This document shows positions 44,710 to 53,148 of a DNA stretch of 64,000 nucleotides, piece by piece. The notes beneath the pieces were generated by a model, which was given only the letters and a program-made list of their open reading frames with translations, had not been told where the DNA came from and made no database searches. Source of the stretch: Bacillota bacterium (GTDB lineage: Bacteria; Bacillota; Clostridia; Acetivibrionales; Acetivibrionaceae); assembly GCA_023398495.1 (NCBI GenBank), contig JAEWSG010000138.1:1-64000 (forward strand). Reading direction: 5' to 3'. A program made the translations under genes and the position numbers. How positions within the stretch are numbered: the stretch's first letter is position 1; each line of letters begins with the position of its first letter.

Positions 44710-46455
44710 TTATTTACCGATTCTACTATTTAGGTAATCTTCCTTACACGCCCTACGCTGAATCTTTCCACTCGATGTCTTCTTAAGCGAAAAACGTTTA
44801 ACAAGTACAACATCGTAGACACTTAAGTCATAAACTTCCTTAATTGTGCTTTTAACTTGTGTTTTTAAATCTTCCGCTATTTCGGAGGGGGCTTTTCTGT
44901 CAATCTCCTGGACTACAACAAGCTTTTCTTCCCCATCAACGTCAATGGAAAAAGCGGCTGAACTGTTTTTACAAAAAGACTCATGAATTATTTCGGAGGT
45001 CCTCTCAATATCGCTAGGATTAATATTTCTACCGTCAATAATAATTAAATCTTTTAATCTACCTGTAATATACAACTGATCCTCGTAGATAAAGCCCAAA
45101 TCTCCTGTCCTAAGGAAGGAATCCTCTGAGTTACCTGCAACATGTGCATTGAAGGTTTCTTCAGTCAATTCACTCTTATTCCAATACCCTTTTGCTATAC
45201 TCGGGCTTTTTACCCATATCTCACCAATACAATTGCTATCGCACTCTTCAAAAGTATTTGGATTCACTATCAGAATCTTCTCGTCTCCCAGCCTTGTACC
45301 GCACCCTACAATTTTTCTTGCACATTTGTCATCTTGCCCGCACTCCTCGACAATATTGTCCTCGAGGAGATTCCTGTTAAAAACCTTTACAACAGGTTCG
45401 ACTTCTACCAATCCGCCGGACACTATTAATGATGCTTCTGCAAGACCATAACAAGGGAAAAAAGTTGTCTTTCTAAAACCACAGCACTCAAATGCCTTTG
45501 TGAACTCGTCTAAGGATTTAGGATTTATCGGTTCGGCACCATTGCACACAACCTTCCAACAAGACAAATCCAGAGTGCCCCTTTGCTCAGGTGATATACT
45601 TTTTACACAGTGATCAAAAGCAAAATTGGGAGCCGCGCTTACCTGAGAACCGTTCTGACTGATAGCTTCAAGCCACCTGAAAGGCTTCTGTACAAATGCA
45701 AACGGCGACATAAGGTGAACGGTTACGCCATAACATGGCATTGAAAGAATCCCTCCAATAAGCCCCATATCGTGATATGGAGGAAGCCATATGACCCCGC
45801 TTTTATCATGGTCATCCCCTTCAATAGCGGGTTTTATGCAATTTCCGATAAGACTTATATTATGAAGCAAGTTATCATGAGTTACAATAACACCTTTAGG
45901 TACCGATGTGGAGCCTGACGTATATTGTAAAAAAGCAATTGAATTGCTGTCAATCGCAGGCATACGCCAATCACTGCAAAAATCTTCAACCAGTGAATCA
46001 GTTGTCATCCATGTCAGTGCATATTCCGTAATAAATTCACCATGCTTTGTCTCAATGTTTTTCTTGATTTCAGAAGTCGTCAATACAAATTTTGCCCCTG
46101 AGTCCGGAATCATTGAATGCAGCCTTGGCGAAAAGAAACGCGAGGCACTCGGAGGGTATGCCGGAACCGGTATTGCACCTGCATAAAGGCATCCAAAATA
46201 AGCTTCTATATATTCAATACCTGCCTGAAAAAGCAGGACAATCCTTTCCCCTAGCACTTTCATTTCCGTCAGATAAGCTGCAAGCGACCTTGCCTTGCGG
46301 TCCAACTCCCCAAAAGTTATGCTGGTTATGTCAACTTCATTATTCGAGTAATTCCGATATGTATAAGCAACCTTGTTGGCCATTTCCTTTGCAAAATGAC
46401 TGTATGCATCTACAATTGTGTTATATTTCCCGTATTCGTACAGTGTATTACTCAT
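44710..46455 (-). CDS. fatty-acyl-AMP ligase (FAAL), stand-alone
   Basis: 581 residues, AMP-binding superfamily. QYTSGSTSVPKGV near 165 (P-loop), LPPYHDMGLIGG (FAAL mark), ACYGLAEASLIVSGG-like CYGLAEAS near 335, RTGDLGF near 465 and SSGKIQRR at the C-terminus. FAALs make acyl-adenylates and load them onto carriers, not CoA. Likely partners are PCP1 of the NRPS or the free ACP. GGGGGGAAG before ATG; 133 bp before the NRPS gene, same strand. Confidence 0.93.
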   Translation of the reverse strand: MSNTLYEYGKYNTIVDAYSHFAKEMANKVAYTYRNYSNNEVDITSITFGELDRKARSLAAYLTEMKVLGERIVLLFQAGIEYIEAYFGCLYAGAIPVPAYPPSASRFFSPRLHSMIPDSGAKFVLTTSEIKKNIETKHGEFITEYALTWMTTDSLVEDFCSDWRMPAIDSNSIAFLQYTSGSTSVPKGVIVTHDNLLHNISLIGNCIKPAIEGDDHDKSGVIWLPPYHDMGLIGGILSMPCYGVTVHLMSPFAFVQKPFRWLEAISQNGSQVSAAPNFAFDHCVKSISPEQRGTLDLSCWKVVCNGAEPINPKSLDEFTKAFECCGFRKTTFFPCYGLAEASLIVSGGLVEVEPVVKVFNRNLLEDNIVEECGQDDKCARKIVGCGTRLGDEKILIVNPNTFEECDSNCIGEIWVKSPSIAKGYWNKSELTEETFNAHVAGNSEDSFLRTGDLGFIYEDQLYITGRLKDLIIIDGRNINPSDIERTSEIIHESFCKNSSAAFSIDVDGEEKLVVVQEIDRKAPSEIAEDLKTQVKSTIKEVYDLSVYDVVLVKRFSLKKTSSGKIQRRACKEDYLNSRIGK

Positions 46456-46481
46456 AATTTCTTCCCCCCATACAATTGATC

Positions 46482-48065
46482 TCAGTCATACAAATTTTGT
46501 ATTTCATTTTTATACTTTTCATATATAACCTTTCTATTAAGCTTCAGGTTATTTGTGAGTTGATGGTTTGCCAAAGAGAATTGTTCGGTTACAATAGTAA
46601 AGTTCTTTACCTGATGATGGACAGGCAAATCCCTGTTCAACCTTTTAATCTCTTCTCTTATAACCTTGTCATCAGTTTCCGCATGATTTTTTACAATTAT
46701 TGAGGTTAAATACGGCCTGTTGCTTCCAATAACCATTGATTGAATTATAAATGAGGAGTTATTGAGATGCTTTTCTATTACAGAAGGATGCACCTTTTGT
46801 CCATTGGTAAGTGTTATCACATCTGATATTCTCCCCTTCAAAAACAAAAAGCCATCATCATCCAACCACCCAATATCACCGGTTGCCGCATATCCATCAT
46901 CTCTAAATATCTTGGCAGTTGCCTCATCTCCTACATTAAGATATCCGTGTGACCAGAAATAGTCGCTTTTTACAAGAACTTGTCCATTTTCATCTATTTT
47001 TATGTAATAGCCATCAAGAGGCTTTCCAACACTCCCAATCCTACAAGCTTCAGGAGAGTTCAGCGTCAGAACACCTGTCTCGTTCAAACCATATGATTCA
47101 AACAGCGGAATTCCTGCAGCATTAAAAAACTCAAGTACCTTTACAGATATTGGAGCTGTCCCCGTAATCATTACACGCATATTTGCACCAAAGTAACTGA
47201 CAATTTGTCCGTATATTTTATTCTTAAGCTTTTTAGAAATTTTCGGTGGCAACTTGCCACCCCACCTCATATATAAACTGTAAATGCATTTATTTATCTT
47301 TGAAGACATAATTTGTTGAAAAAACACATTGCATATGCTTTCAAAAAAGCTTGGCACAGCTTGTAAAATAGTGGGTTTGTATATCCTTAGTGCATTAAGA
47401 ACCATTTCCGGGACAGTTATAAGCACGTTAAAATCCAGCAAAAATGCTCCATATATATATAGTCTGGAAGTAAAGACCGATAGCGGCAGAAAAGCAATTG
47501 TCTTGTCATCAGGCATATAGTTAAATTGCTTAGAGGTTACTTCTATTGTATGCTCAATCGACCTGCTTTTTAGTCCTATCGCCTTAGGAATTCCTGTAGT
47601 ACCTGAGGTAAACACAACGGTAAACATTTCATTAACACAAAAGCTTTCTTGATCTGATTCCTTTTCATTACTAATCGTCTCAAGAAAACTATCTAACTCA
47701 GTTTTAATCGCATTGCCACAGGAAAGTTCCATATATTTTTTCTCAACAAACATAAGCTTTATATCAAATTCTTTTACCACATTATCAAGCTTGTTTTCAA
47801 AATCCTTGGCGTGAACAGCTACAAGTGTGTACCCTCCAAAAAGACATGCAAGATCAACAAGCATCCATTCATACTTATTAGTACTCATTATCCCTATTTT
47901 TTGCCCTGTGCCTTCTACCTTTGATCTAATGTATGTAAGGGCTTTCGTTATATCAACATAAAATTCACTATATGTCTTTTTTAATTTAATATCCCGGTTA
48001 TAATACTCAATTGTATTTAATTTATTGTTTTTAATTTTTTCTGCAATGTCTATAAGCTTACTCAT
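46482..48065 (-). CDS. long-chain acyl-CoA synthetase-like AMP-forming ligase
   Basis: 527 residues. VVFTSGTTGIPKAIGL near 155, SYGLNETG near 325, ATGDIGWLDDDGFLFLKGR near 395 and a full C-terminal domain ending without the usual K-rich GKI motif, so the activation lysine is not evident. Resembles bacterial AMP-forming LACS/FadD15-type enzymes. ATG 48065 is 5 bases after GGAGG; the ATG at 48077 overlaps that site. A second free acid-activating enzyme directly before the FAAL suggests two different acids or CoA versus carrier loading. Confidence 0.88.
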   Translation of the reverse strand: MSKLIDIAEKIKNNKLNTIEYYNRDIKLKKTYSEFYVDITKALTYIRSKVEGTGQKIGIMSTNKYEWMLVDLACLFGGYTLVAVHAKDFENKLDNVVKEFDIKLMFVEKKYMELSCGNAIKTELDSFLETISNEKESDQESFCVNEMFTVVFTSGTTGIPKAIGLKSRSIEHTIEVTSKQFNYMPDDKTIAFLPLSVFTSRLYIYGAFLLDFNVLITVPEMVLNALRIYKPTILQAVPSFFESICNVFFQQIMSSKINKCIYSLYMRWGGKLPPKISKKLKNKIYGQIVSYFGANMRVMITGTAPISVKVLEFFNAAGIPLFESYGLNETGVLTLNSPEACRIGSVGKPLDGYYIKIDENGQVLVKSDYFWSHGYLNVGDEATAKIFRDDGYAATGDIGWLDDDGFLFLKGRISDVITLTNGQKVHPSVIEKHLNNSSFIIQSMVIGSNRPYLTSIIVKNHAETDDKVIREEIKRLNRDLPVHHQVKNFTIVTEQFSLANHQLTNNLKLNRKVIYEKYKNEIQNLYD

Positions 48066-48168
48066 ATTATCCTCCATACCACATGCATTACAAGTGCTAC
48101 CGCAACGGAAACTGCAATCAAATCAATTTTTCGTTATTCTTTTGCAAGACCTTAATTTTCAGCTATAT

Positions 48169-49068
48169 CTAATATAGCAAATAACTTCCTTCAATTCTTG
48201 AGGTCGCTCTCCCTCCGAACAGAACCTGCTTGCTTCCATCAGTGCACTCAATGGTATCAAGCTTTACAATATTCGGCACCTTGAGTGAAGGTCCTTGTTC
48301 AATTGATATTGCTGAACCATCCCACATATTGTTTTTTAGAAGATAATACGCTAGGGCTGAATTTCCAGAGCCTGTAGCAGGATCCTCCAAGTAGCCGTAC
48401 TTAGGAGCAAAAACCCTTGTGTGCAATCTGTTTGACTTATCGGTTACATCATTTGTATAAACGATGATAATATCTATTCCATTTGCAAGACAAAACTCCT
48501 TGAGTGCATTGATATCAGGCCATATCGAGACAATATCATTTACATTTTTAATTGGTACAATCAGTGTGTTAAGGCCTGCATTTATAAGATCCACAGGATA
48601 TTTTTCATCTATCCAGGTTTCAGGTATTTTCAAGCCGCTGGATATTTCCGGCGTTTTTAGCTTGGTACCTATATGTTCTGGCATTGGAGCCGTTATATAT
48701 ACTGCGTCAGCAGAGGCAATATTGTTATAAACCGTCAAGTCTCCTTTTCTTGTACGTATGATAATTTCCTTCCGGCCAATTGCCTCTGGCGAATTTGAAA
48801 TTAAATCATACATGCAAGCAATAGTTCCATGCCCACAAAATTCAACTTCACATTCAGATGAATAATATAACAGTGAATATATCGTATTACCGTTGTTATC
48901 TATAGGCAAACAGTATACCACTTCATTTACAAAGCCCTTAAGTTCATTTGCCAATTGCTGCATTTCATCCTCTTCAGCTGCTGTCTCAAGATATACACAT
49001 CCTGCTGGATTTCCTTTCGAGCCTTCCTTTGTAAAAGCATCCACTTTTTTAAAATTGAATTTCTTCAT
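48169..49068 (-). CDS. PhzF family isomerase/epimerase
   Basis: 299 residues, two-fold diaminopimelate-epimerase-like fold: KVDAFTKEGSKGNPAGCVYL at the start, CEVEFCGHGTIACMYDL near 75 and EDPATGSGNSALAYYLL near 230. PhzF catalyses a proton shift in phenazine synthesis; homologues in other clusters isomerise or epimerise small amino acids or dienes. The position of the catalytic Glu (near 45 in PhzF) corresponds to ELKGFVNEVVY. Spacing 25 bp after the cupin gene. Substrate unknown. Confidence 0.92.
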   Translation of the reverse strand: MKKFNFKKVDAFTKEGSKGNPAGCVYLETAAEEDEMQQLANELKGFVNEVVYCLPIDNNGNTIYSLLYYSSECEVEFCGHGTIACMYDLISNSPEAIGRKEIIIRTRKGDLTVYNNIASADAVYITAPMPEHIGTKLKTPEISSGLKIPETWIDEKYPVDLINAGLNTLIVPIKNVNDIVSIWPDINALKEFCLANGIDIIIVYTNDVTDKSNRLHTRVFAPKYGYLEDPATGSGNSALAYYLLKNNMWDGSAISIEQGPSLKVPNIVKLDTIECTDGSKQVLFGGRATSRIEGSYLLY

Positions 49069-49093
49069 ATATACACGCCCTTTTTACATAAAA

Positions 49094-49492
49094 TTATTTT
49101 CCCTCTACTAATGTGCGATCTTCACCCAAATGGGAGGCCGAACACCCAAATACAACCAGTAATTCTGTATCTCCTTTATTCTCAAGCTGATGAACTTCAC
49201 CTGCATTAACAGTAAAAGCATCACCTTTCTTAAGGTTTACAGACATCTTCCATTTGACCTGCCCATTGTCTTCGGGTATTCCAATATGTATTTCTCCTGC
49301 ACCTTCAATTATCTGGTATGTTTCTACACCCTTCTTATGATAATGTGCTCCAACTTTTTTAAAAGGCTCGAGTTTGGCACAATAAAGTCCTAATGTCTCA
49401 TCTCCGGCAACTTTTGCTAAACCTATCCCTACTGCCGGATCCACTTTACCGCACACTGAATAAACATTATTTACAAATGTAGATTCTGTCAT
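49094..49492 (-). CDS. small cupin protein
   Basis: 132 residues, single cupin barrel. Metal site KVGAHYHKKGVETYQIIEG (two His plus Glu) and VNAGEVHQLENKG (third His). Such cupins are isomerases, dioxygenases or, in an anaerobe, epimerases/lyases. The 4-bp overlap with the PLP decarboxylase suggests action on the same intermediate. Confidence 0.88.
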   Translation of the reverse strand: MTESTFVNNVYSVCGKVDPAVGIGLAKVAGDETLGLYCAKLEPFKKVGAHYHKKGVETYQIIEGAGEIHIGIPEDNGQVKWKMSVNLKKGDAFTVNAGEVHQLENKGDTELLVVFGCSASHLGEDRTLVEGK

Positions 49493-51042
49493 CTTATCAA
49501 CTCCTGCAAACCAAATATTTCATTCTGACTATCACGCCTCTTCACAACAGTTACACTGCCATTTTCATCAACAAGCACACGACTTGGACATGGATATGAA
49601 TTTGCATTTGACGCAAAGAAGTGTGATTCTGTTCCTCCCGTGTCGTAAATCATTACAATATCTCCTCGTTTAGGAGTTCTCTGTAATTTTATTTTGTACT
49701 TTGCAATTATATCACCGTTATAACACAAATTTCCACAAACAAATGCTTCAAATGGCTTTTCCTCCATACGAGTATAATCATTCACTATCGACCATCCATT
49801 TAAGAGCTTGTGAATAACCGACCCCGCATAGTTCACTACTCCCATCTCAAGCACCAGCAGATTATGTCCGTATGCTATTTTCTTTACATTGCTTACCCTT
49901 GCTAAAGTTATCCCTGTATCTCCAACAATACTTCTTCCCGGCTCAATAAGGATTTGCGGGGTTCCAAGCTCTTTCAATGCAGCAATGGTATTTATTTTGT
50001 TGCCATTTACCTCTATAGTACCTTTTAAGATTTCTTCCAACATTTTTGACTTAGGATATGGGGAATAGAACATTTCACCTTTCCAATCGGTAAATTCCAA
50101 GTCTTCCCCATAGCTCGGGCAATATCCTGAAGTCTCATTGTTCCACACGTACAATTTGGTGAAATCCCCTTTTTCCGCATGCATCATTCCTATTTTTACA
50201 CTTTCTTTGAAGTCCGACCATTCCGTTTCATTCATATAAGAAAGGGGAAAACCTCCACCTATATTTATAATTGAGCACTCATGTCCATTGCTCCTCAAAA
50301 AATGTCCAAGCTCAATCAAAACACCAAGGGGATCTAAAAAGTCTTCCTTTCTAGCAATCTGAGATCCAACATGCATATGAAGTCCACATATTTTTATACC
50401 GGAAATTATTTGTGCATTTTTTAATCTTTCCTTTATCGTCTCAGGACTTATACCAAACTTTGTCCATACCCCAGAAGTCAAAATACATTCATCGGTACCT
50501 GATTTGCTTTCAAAACCGCTAACCCTGAGTAGTACCCGTACTGTTTTACCCATACTTGAGGCAATTCCCGACACCAGGTCCAATTCCTCCATGCTGTCTA
50601 TAGTAATCAAAATGTCTTGTTCCACTGCCTGTGTTATCAAAAAGTCTTCTTTTGCATTACCGTTAAGATTTAAATCCCCAGGTAAAATTCCCGATTCAAG
50701 GGCTGCTTTTGTCTCATTATAAGAAGACACATCTGCTCCGACCCCTTCTTCGTACAAGACCCGGAAAATGGAAGGGTGGCAATATGCCTTGGCTGCATAA
50801 AGAATTTTCCCATTTGGATAATTCTCTTCAAAGATGCGTTTAAAAGCCCTTATATTTTTTCTGATAAGTGGAGTATAATTAATATGAAGAGGAATACCAA
50901 AGTTATCTACCCACCAGGAAAGTGAATGACCTGCGATGGTTGCATCTTCAAAACTAGTATCAATAAATTCTCCATAGACATCTTTTAGTCTGGACTCGTT
51001 GAACCTAGACGTTTTTTCACCGCAGCCAAAAAATCTGTTCAT
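49489..51042 (-). CDS. LysA-fold PLP-dependent decarboxylase
   Basis: 517 residues, alanine-racemase/ornithine-decarboxylase barrel. PLP lysine in KILYAAKAYCHPS near 82, HMHVGSQ near 222, NIGGGFPL (phosphate loop) near 258, LIEPGRSIVGDTG near 345 and CGNLCYNGDII (the dimer-site Cys) near 430. It decarboxylates a basic or acidic amino acid, free or carrier-bound. BtrK of butirosin synthesis is of this fold and acts on glutamyl-ACP; with a free ACP and an ATP-grasp ligase here, a similar carrier route is possible but unproven. Longer than LysA (about 420) by an insertion around 280-330. Confidence 0.92.
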   Translation of the reverse strand: MNRFFGCGEKTSRFNESRLKDVYGEFIDTSFEDATIAGHSLSWWVDNFGIPLHINYTPLIRKNIRAFKRIFEENYPNGKILYAAKAYCHPSIFRVLYEEGVGADVSSYNETKAALESGILPGDLNLNGNAKEDFLITQAVEQDILITIDSMEELDLVSGIASSMGKTVRVLLRVSGFESKSGTDECILTSGVWTKFGISPETIKERLKNAQIISGIKICGLHMHVGSQIARKEDFLDPLGVLIELGHFLRSNGHECSIINIGGGFPLSYMNETEWSDFKESVKIGMMHAEKGDFTKLYVWNNETSGYCPSYGEDLEFTDWKGEMFYSPYPKSKMLEEILKGTIEVNGNKINTIAALKELGTPQILIEPGRSIVGDTGITLARVSNVKKIAYGHNLLVLEMGVVNYAGSVIHKLLNGWSIVNDYTRMEEKPFEAFVCGNLCYNGDIIAKYKIKLQRTPKRGDIVMIYDTGGTESHFFASNANSYPCPSRVLVDENGSVTVVKRRDSQNEIFGLQELIR

Positions 51043-51055
51043 CTTAAAAAATCAC

Positions 51056-52069
51056 CTACCCATTCACACCTGAATAAGACAGGCTATGGCCAATACCATG
51101 TCTTTCAATGGCCGAGTCAACTATTTTGTTAATCAACATTTTGAAATTTTCTTTTTTTGAAAAACCCGGGTAATAAAGTGAATGTATTTGGAGGCTCCTA
51201 CTTTTTATAGGATTCAAACCGGGAATGCCATTAACCTCTATTATCTTTAGTTTACCGGTCACATCTTCTCTCATATCAATACGTATATGGTCATAGCAAC
51301 ATAAAACCTCAGCCGCATCATTTGCCAATGCTATAGATTCATTGTAATTAACCTTAGGCACGCTGAAACTTATCAAATCTTTTACTTTCAACTCAACCGT
51401 TACAAGCGGATAATTCTCATATGCGTTTCTTTCAATTATGTTTTCGACAGGAAGTATTTCCCTATTACTGCCATTTTTTAAAACTGCCACAGTAAATTCT
51501 CTTCCGGGCAAGTACTCTTCAACTAATGCAGGTTGTCTAAAGGTATTGTGAATATAGTTGAGTCTTTTTATAAGCTCCTGTTGAGAACAAACAACACTTT
51601 CTTCACAAATGCCTGTACTTTCGGATTCAAAACACGGTTTTACAATCATAGGAAATTTATCAACATAAATTTCCTCACCTTCATTGACTACATGCTGTTC
51701 CGGCACAGGAATGTTTGCATTCCTCAAAATATTCGTTGTTGCCGACTTATTTATAAGATCTTTCATTGTTTGTGCACCCGGTCCTATAAAAGGTATGCCG
51801 CGCTCATTGAGAATATCGCCTATCCAAGACGTATCCGAGGAAGCCAATCCTACATATTCCCCATTCTCTGACACATGGTAAAGAGCACTCCAGACAATAT
51901 CAAAACGCAAGGTTTTCAAGCCTCTTTCCAGCTCTTCCATATTATTAACATATAAAATTTCGGCTTCCTTACCTGATTCTTCAATTGCTTTGCACATATT
52001 TCTTGTGGTCTCTAAATCCCCCCAACCCTGGACATGACCAGCATCGCCTGTTATTAAAAGAACCTTCAT
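51056..52069 (-). CDS. ATP-grasp ligase, D-Ala-D-Ala-ligase-like
   Basis: 337 residues. FDIVWSALYHVSENGEY at the N-lobe, FPMIVKPCFESESTGICEES (nucleotide loop) near 145, LVEEYLPGREFTVAVL near 190, RIDMREDVTGKLKIIEVNGIPGLNP (metal-binding E/N) near 275. ATP-grasp enzymes form an acyl phosphate and then an amide or thioester. Sequence style is Ddl-like, but the usual Ddl partner genes are absent, so joining an amino acid to a carrier or another amino acid in this pathway is more likely. Stop is 13 bp before the decarboxylase start; its GGTAGGTGA holds the stop codon. Confidence 0.9.
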   Translation of the reverse strand: MKVLLITGDAGHVQGWGDLETTRNMCKAIEESGKEAEILYVNNMEELERGLKTLRFDIVWSALYHVSENGEYVGLASSDTSWIGDILNERGIPFIGPGAQTMKDLINKSATTNILRNANIPVPEQHVVNEGEEIYVDKFPMIVKPCFESESTGICEESVVCSQQELIKRLNYIHNTFRQPALVEEYLPGREFTVAVLKNGSNREILPVENIIERNAYENYPLVTVELKVKDLISFSVPKVNYNESIALANDAAEVLCCYDHIRIDMREDVTGKLKIIEVNGIPGLNPIKSRSLQIHSLYYPGFSKKENFKMLINKIVDSAIERHGIGHSLSYSGVNG

Positions 52070-52137
52070 AAAACTTAAGCCCCCCGACCTTATTAGTAAT
52101 CATAGATTTATACTTGTTCAAGCTTTCTTCAGTACAG

Positions 52138-52929
52138 CTACACTGCAATAGATTTTCTATTACTTTCAGTTTTTACAATTTTAATCAACTTTTTGAGCCC
52201 TAATCCTTCTACTACTGGCTTAGGGTATCCCACCTCATTATTCCAGAAAGAGTCGTCATCAAAAACATCAATAACAAGCGGAAGATGTCCATCCTGACAA
52301 TAAAGCACTCCACCATCCGCCAATAATGGATAAAGATATTTCAAACATGTTTTTACTGATGATGCCAAATCAACATCAATATAAATTGCTGCAATAGGCT
52401 CTTTAAAGTCAGGAAGTGTGTCTTGAAACCATCCTTTAACAAACTCACACACTTCAATACTGCCATACTCTTGAATATTGGATTTTACTTCCGGAAGTGT
52501 TCCGCAGTATTCACCCTGTGAAAAAGTAACAGGCCTTCCATAAATGTTGAATGTATGTGGCTCAGTGTGTGCTGGTATCCCTTGGAAGGAATCGAAAACT
52601 ACAAATTTTCTTCCTGATATTTTACATGCACAGCTGAATTTAGAGGTACTTCCACCCTTAAAGCAACCTGCCTCTACCACACATCCATTTACATTCTTAG
52701 GGAGTGTAAGGATGGTTGTGATGTACGATAATATTTCCTCATGTGTATGTGGACAATCAACTTCATGCGATATACGGTACAGTTTCCTTACTATCTTCAT
52801 TTTCTCACTAAAGGATAGCTTGATTTCTTTGTCTTTAAGAAAACTCAATATCGCTTTGGTGTCATTTTTCTTAAATAAGTTTCGAATAGTAAATAAAATT
52901 AATCCTATAGTACTTTTACTTTTATTCAT
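52138..52929 (-). CDS. TylF/MycF-like SAM-dependent O-methyltransferase
   Basis: 263 residues. VVEAGCFKGGSTSKFSCA (SAM loop) near 88, KFVVFDSFQGIPA near 117, AIYIDVDLASSVKTCLKYLYP with the metal-binding Asp pair near 190, and GGVLYCQDGH near 215. Macrocin-O-methyltransferase-like enzymes act on sugar or other hydroxyls with Mg2+. First gene of the thiotemplate part after a hairpin terminator, so a promoter is expected in 52930-53000, though none is clear. Second methyltransferase of the cluster and unrelated to the one at 33671. Confidence 0.88.
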   Translation of the reverse strand: MNKSKSTIGLILFTIRNLFKKNDTKAILSFLKDKEIKLSFSEKMKIVRKLYRISHEVDCPHTHEEILSYITTILTLPKNVNGCVVEAGCFKGGSTSKFSCACKISGRKFVVFDSFQGIPAHTEPHTFNIYGRPVTFSQGEYCGTLPEVKSNIQEYGSIEVCEFVKGWFQDTLPDFKEPIAAIYIDVDLASSVKTCLKYLYPLLADGGVLYCQDGHLPLVIDVFDDDSFWNNEVGYPKPVVEGLGLKKLIKIVKTESNRKSIAV

Positions 52930-52992
52930 ATTTGTATTTCCTTCTCTTCAATATGATAGTGTAGACTCAATAAACTTTTATACAATTCTTCC

Positions 52993-53020
52993 AAAAAGTT
53001 TGTTTATTAACAAACTTTTT
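52993..53020. terminator. hairpin between the MiaB-like and TylF-like genes
   Basis: AAAAAGTTTGTT-4-AACAAACTTTTT, 12-bp perfect arms, A/T-run ends on both strands. Separates the Hdr-Flx/MiaB transcript from the biosynthetic genes, at least in part. Confidence 0.6.
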
Positions 53021-53102
53021 AGAAGATATTATTATTCTTGTAATCAATATAAATCGTGAAAATGATTTTAAAAGGATAATTGAATTTTCACAATAATAAA
53101 TC

Positions 53103-53147
53103 AAGGAAATTGAAACGCGATGTAAAATCTTTATCGCGTTCAATATA
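53103..53147 (+). repeat. hairpin repeat R1
   Basis: 45 bp, AAGGAAATTGAA-stem (ACGCGAT/ATCGCGT)-TTCAATATA, directly after the stop of the MiaB-like gene. Near-copy of R2 at 35956-35999, opposite orientation. As a hairpin it could help terminate the upstream transcript. Confidence 0.55.
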
Positions 53148-53148
53148 A

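Noticed and set aside
35400..46700. Long plus-strand ORFs opposite the NRPS/PKS genes
   Set aside because: No ribosome sites and no domains; codon shadows of the minus-strand genes.
51056..52069. Calling the ATP-grasp gene ddl
   Set aside because: It is Ddl-like in style but sits inside a biosynthetic operon; the housekeeping name would be misleading.
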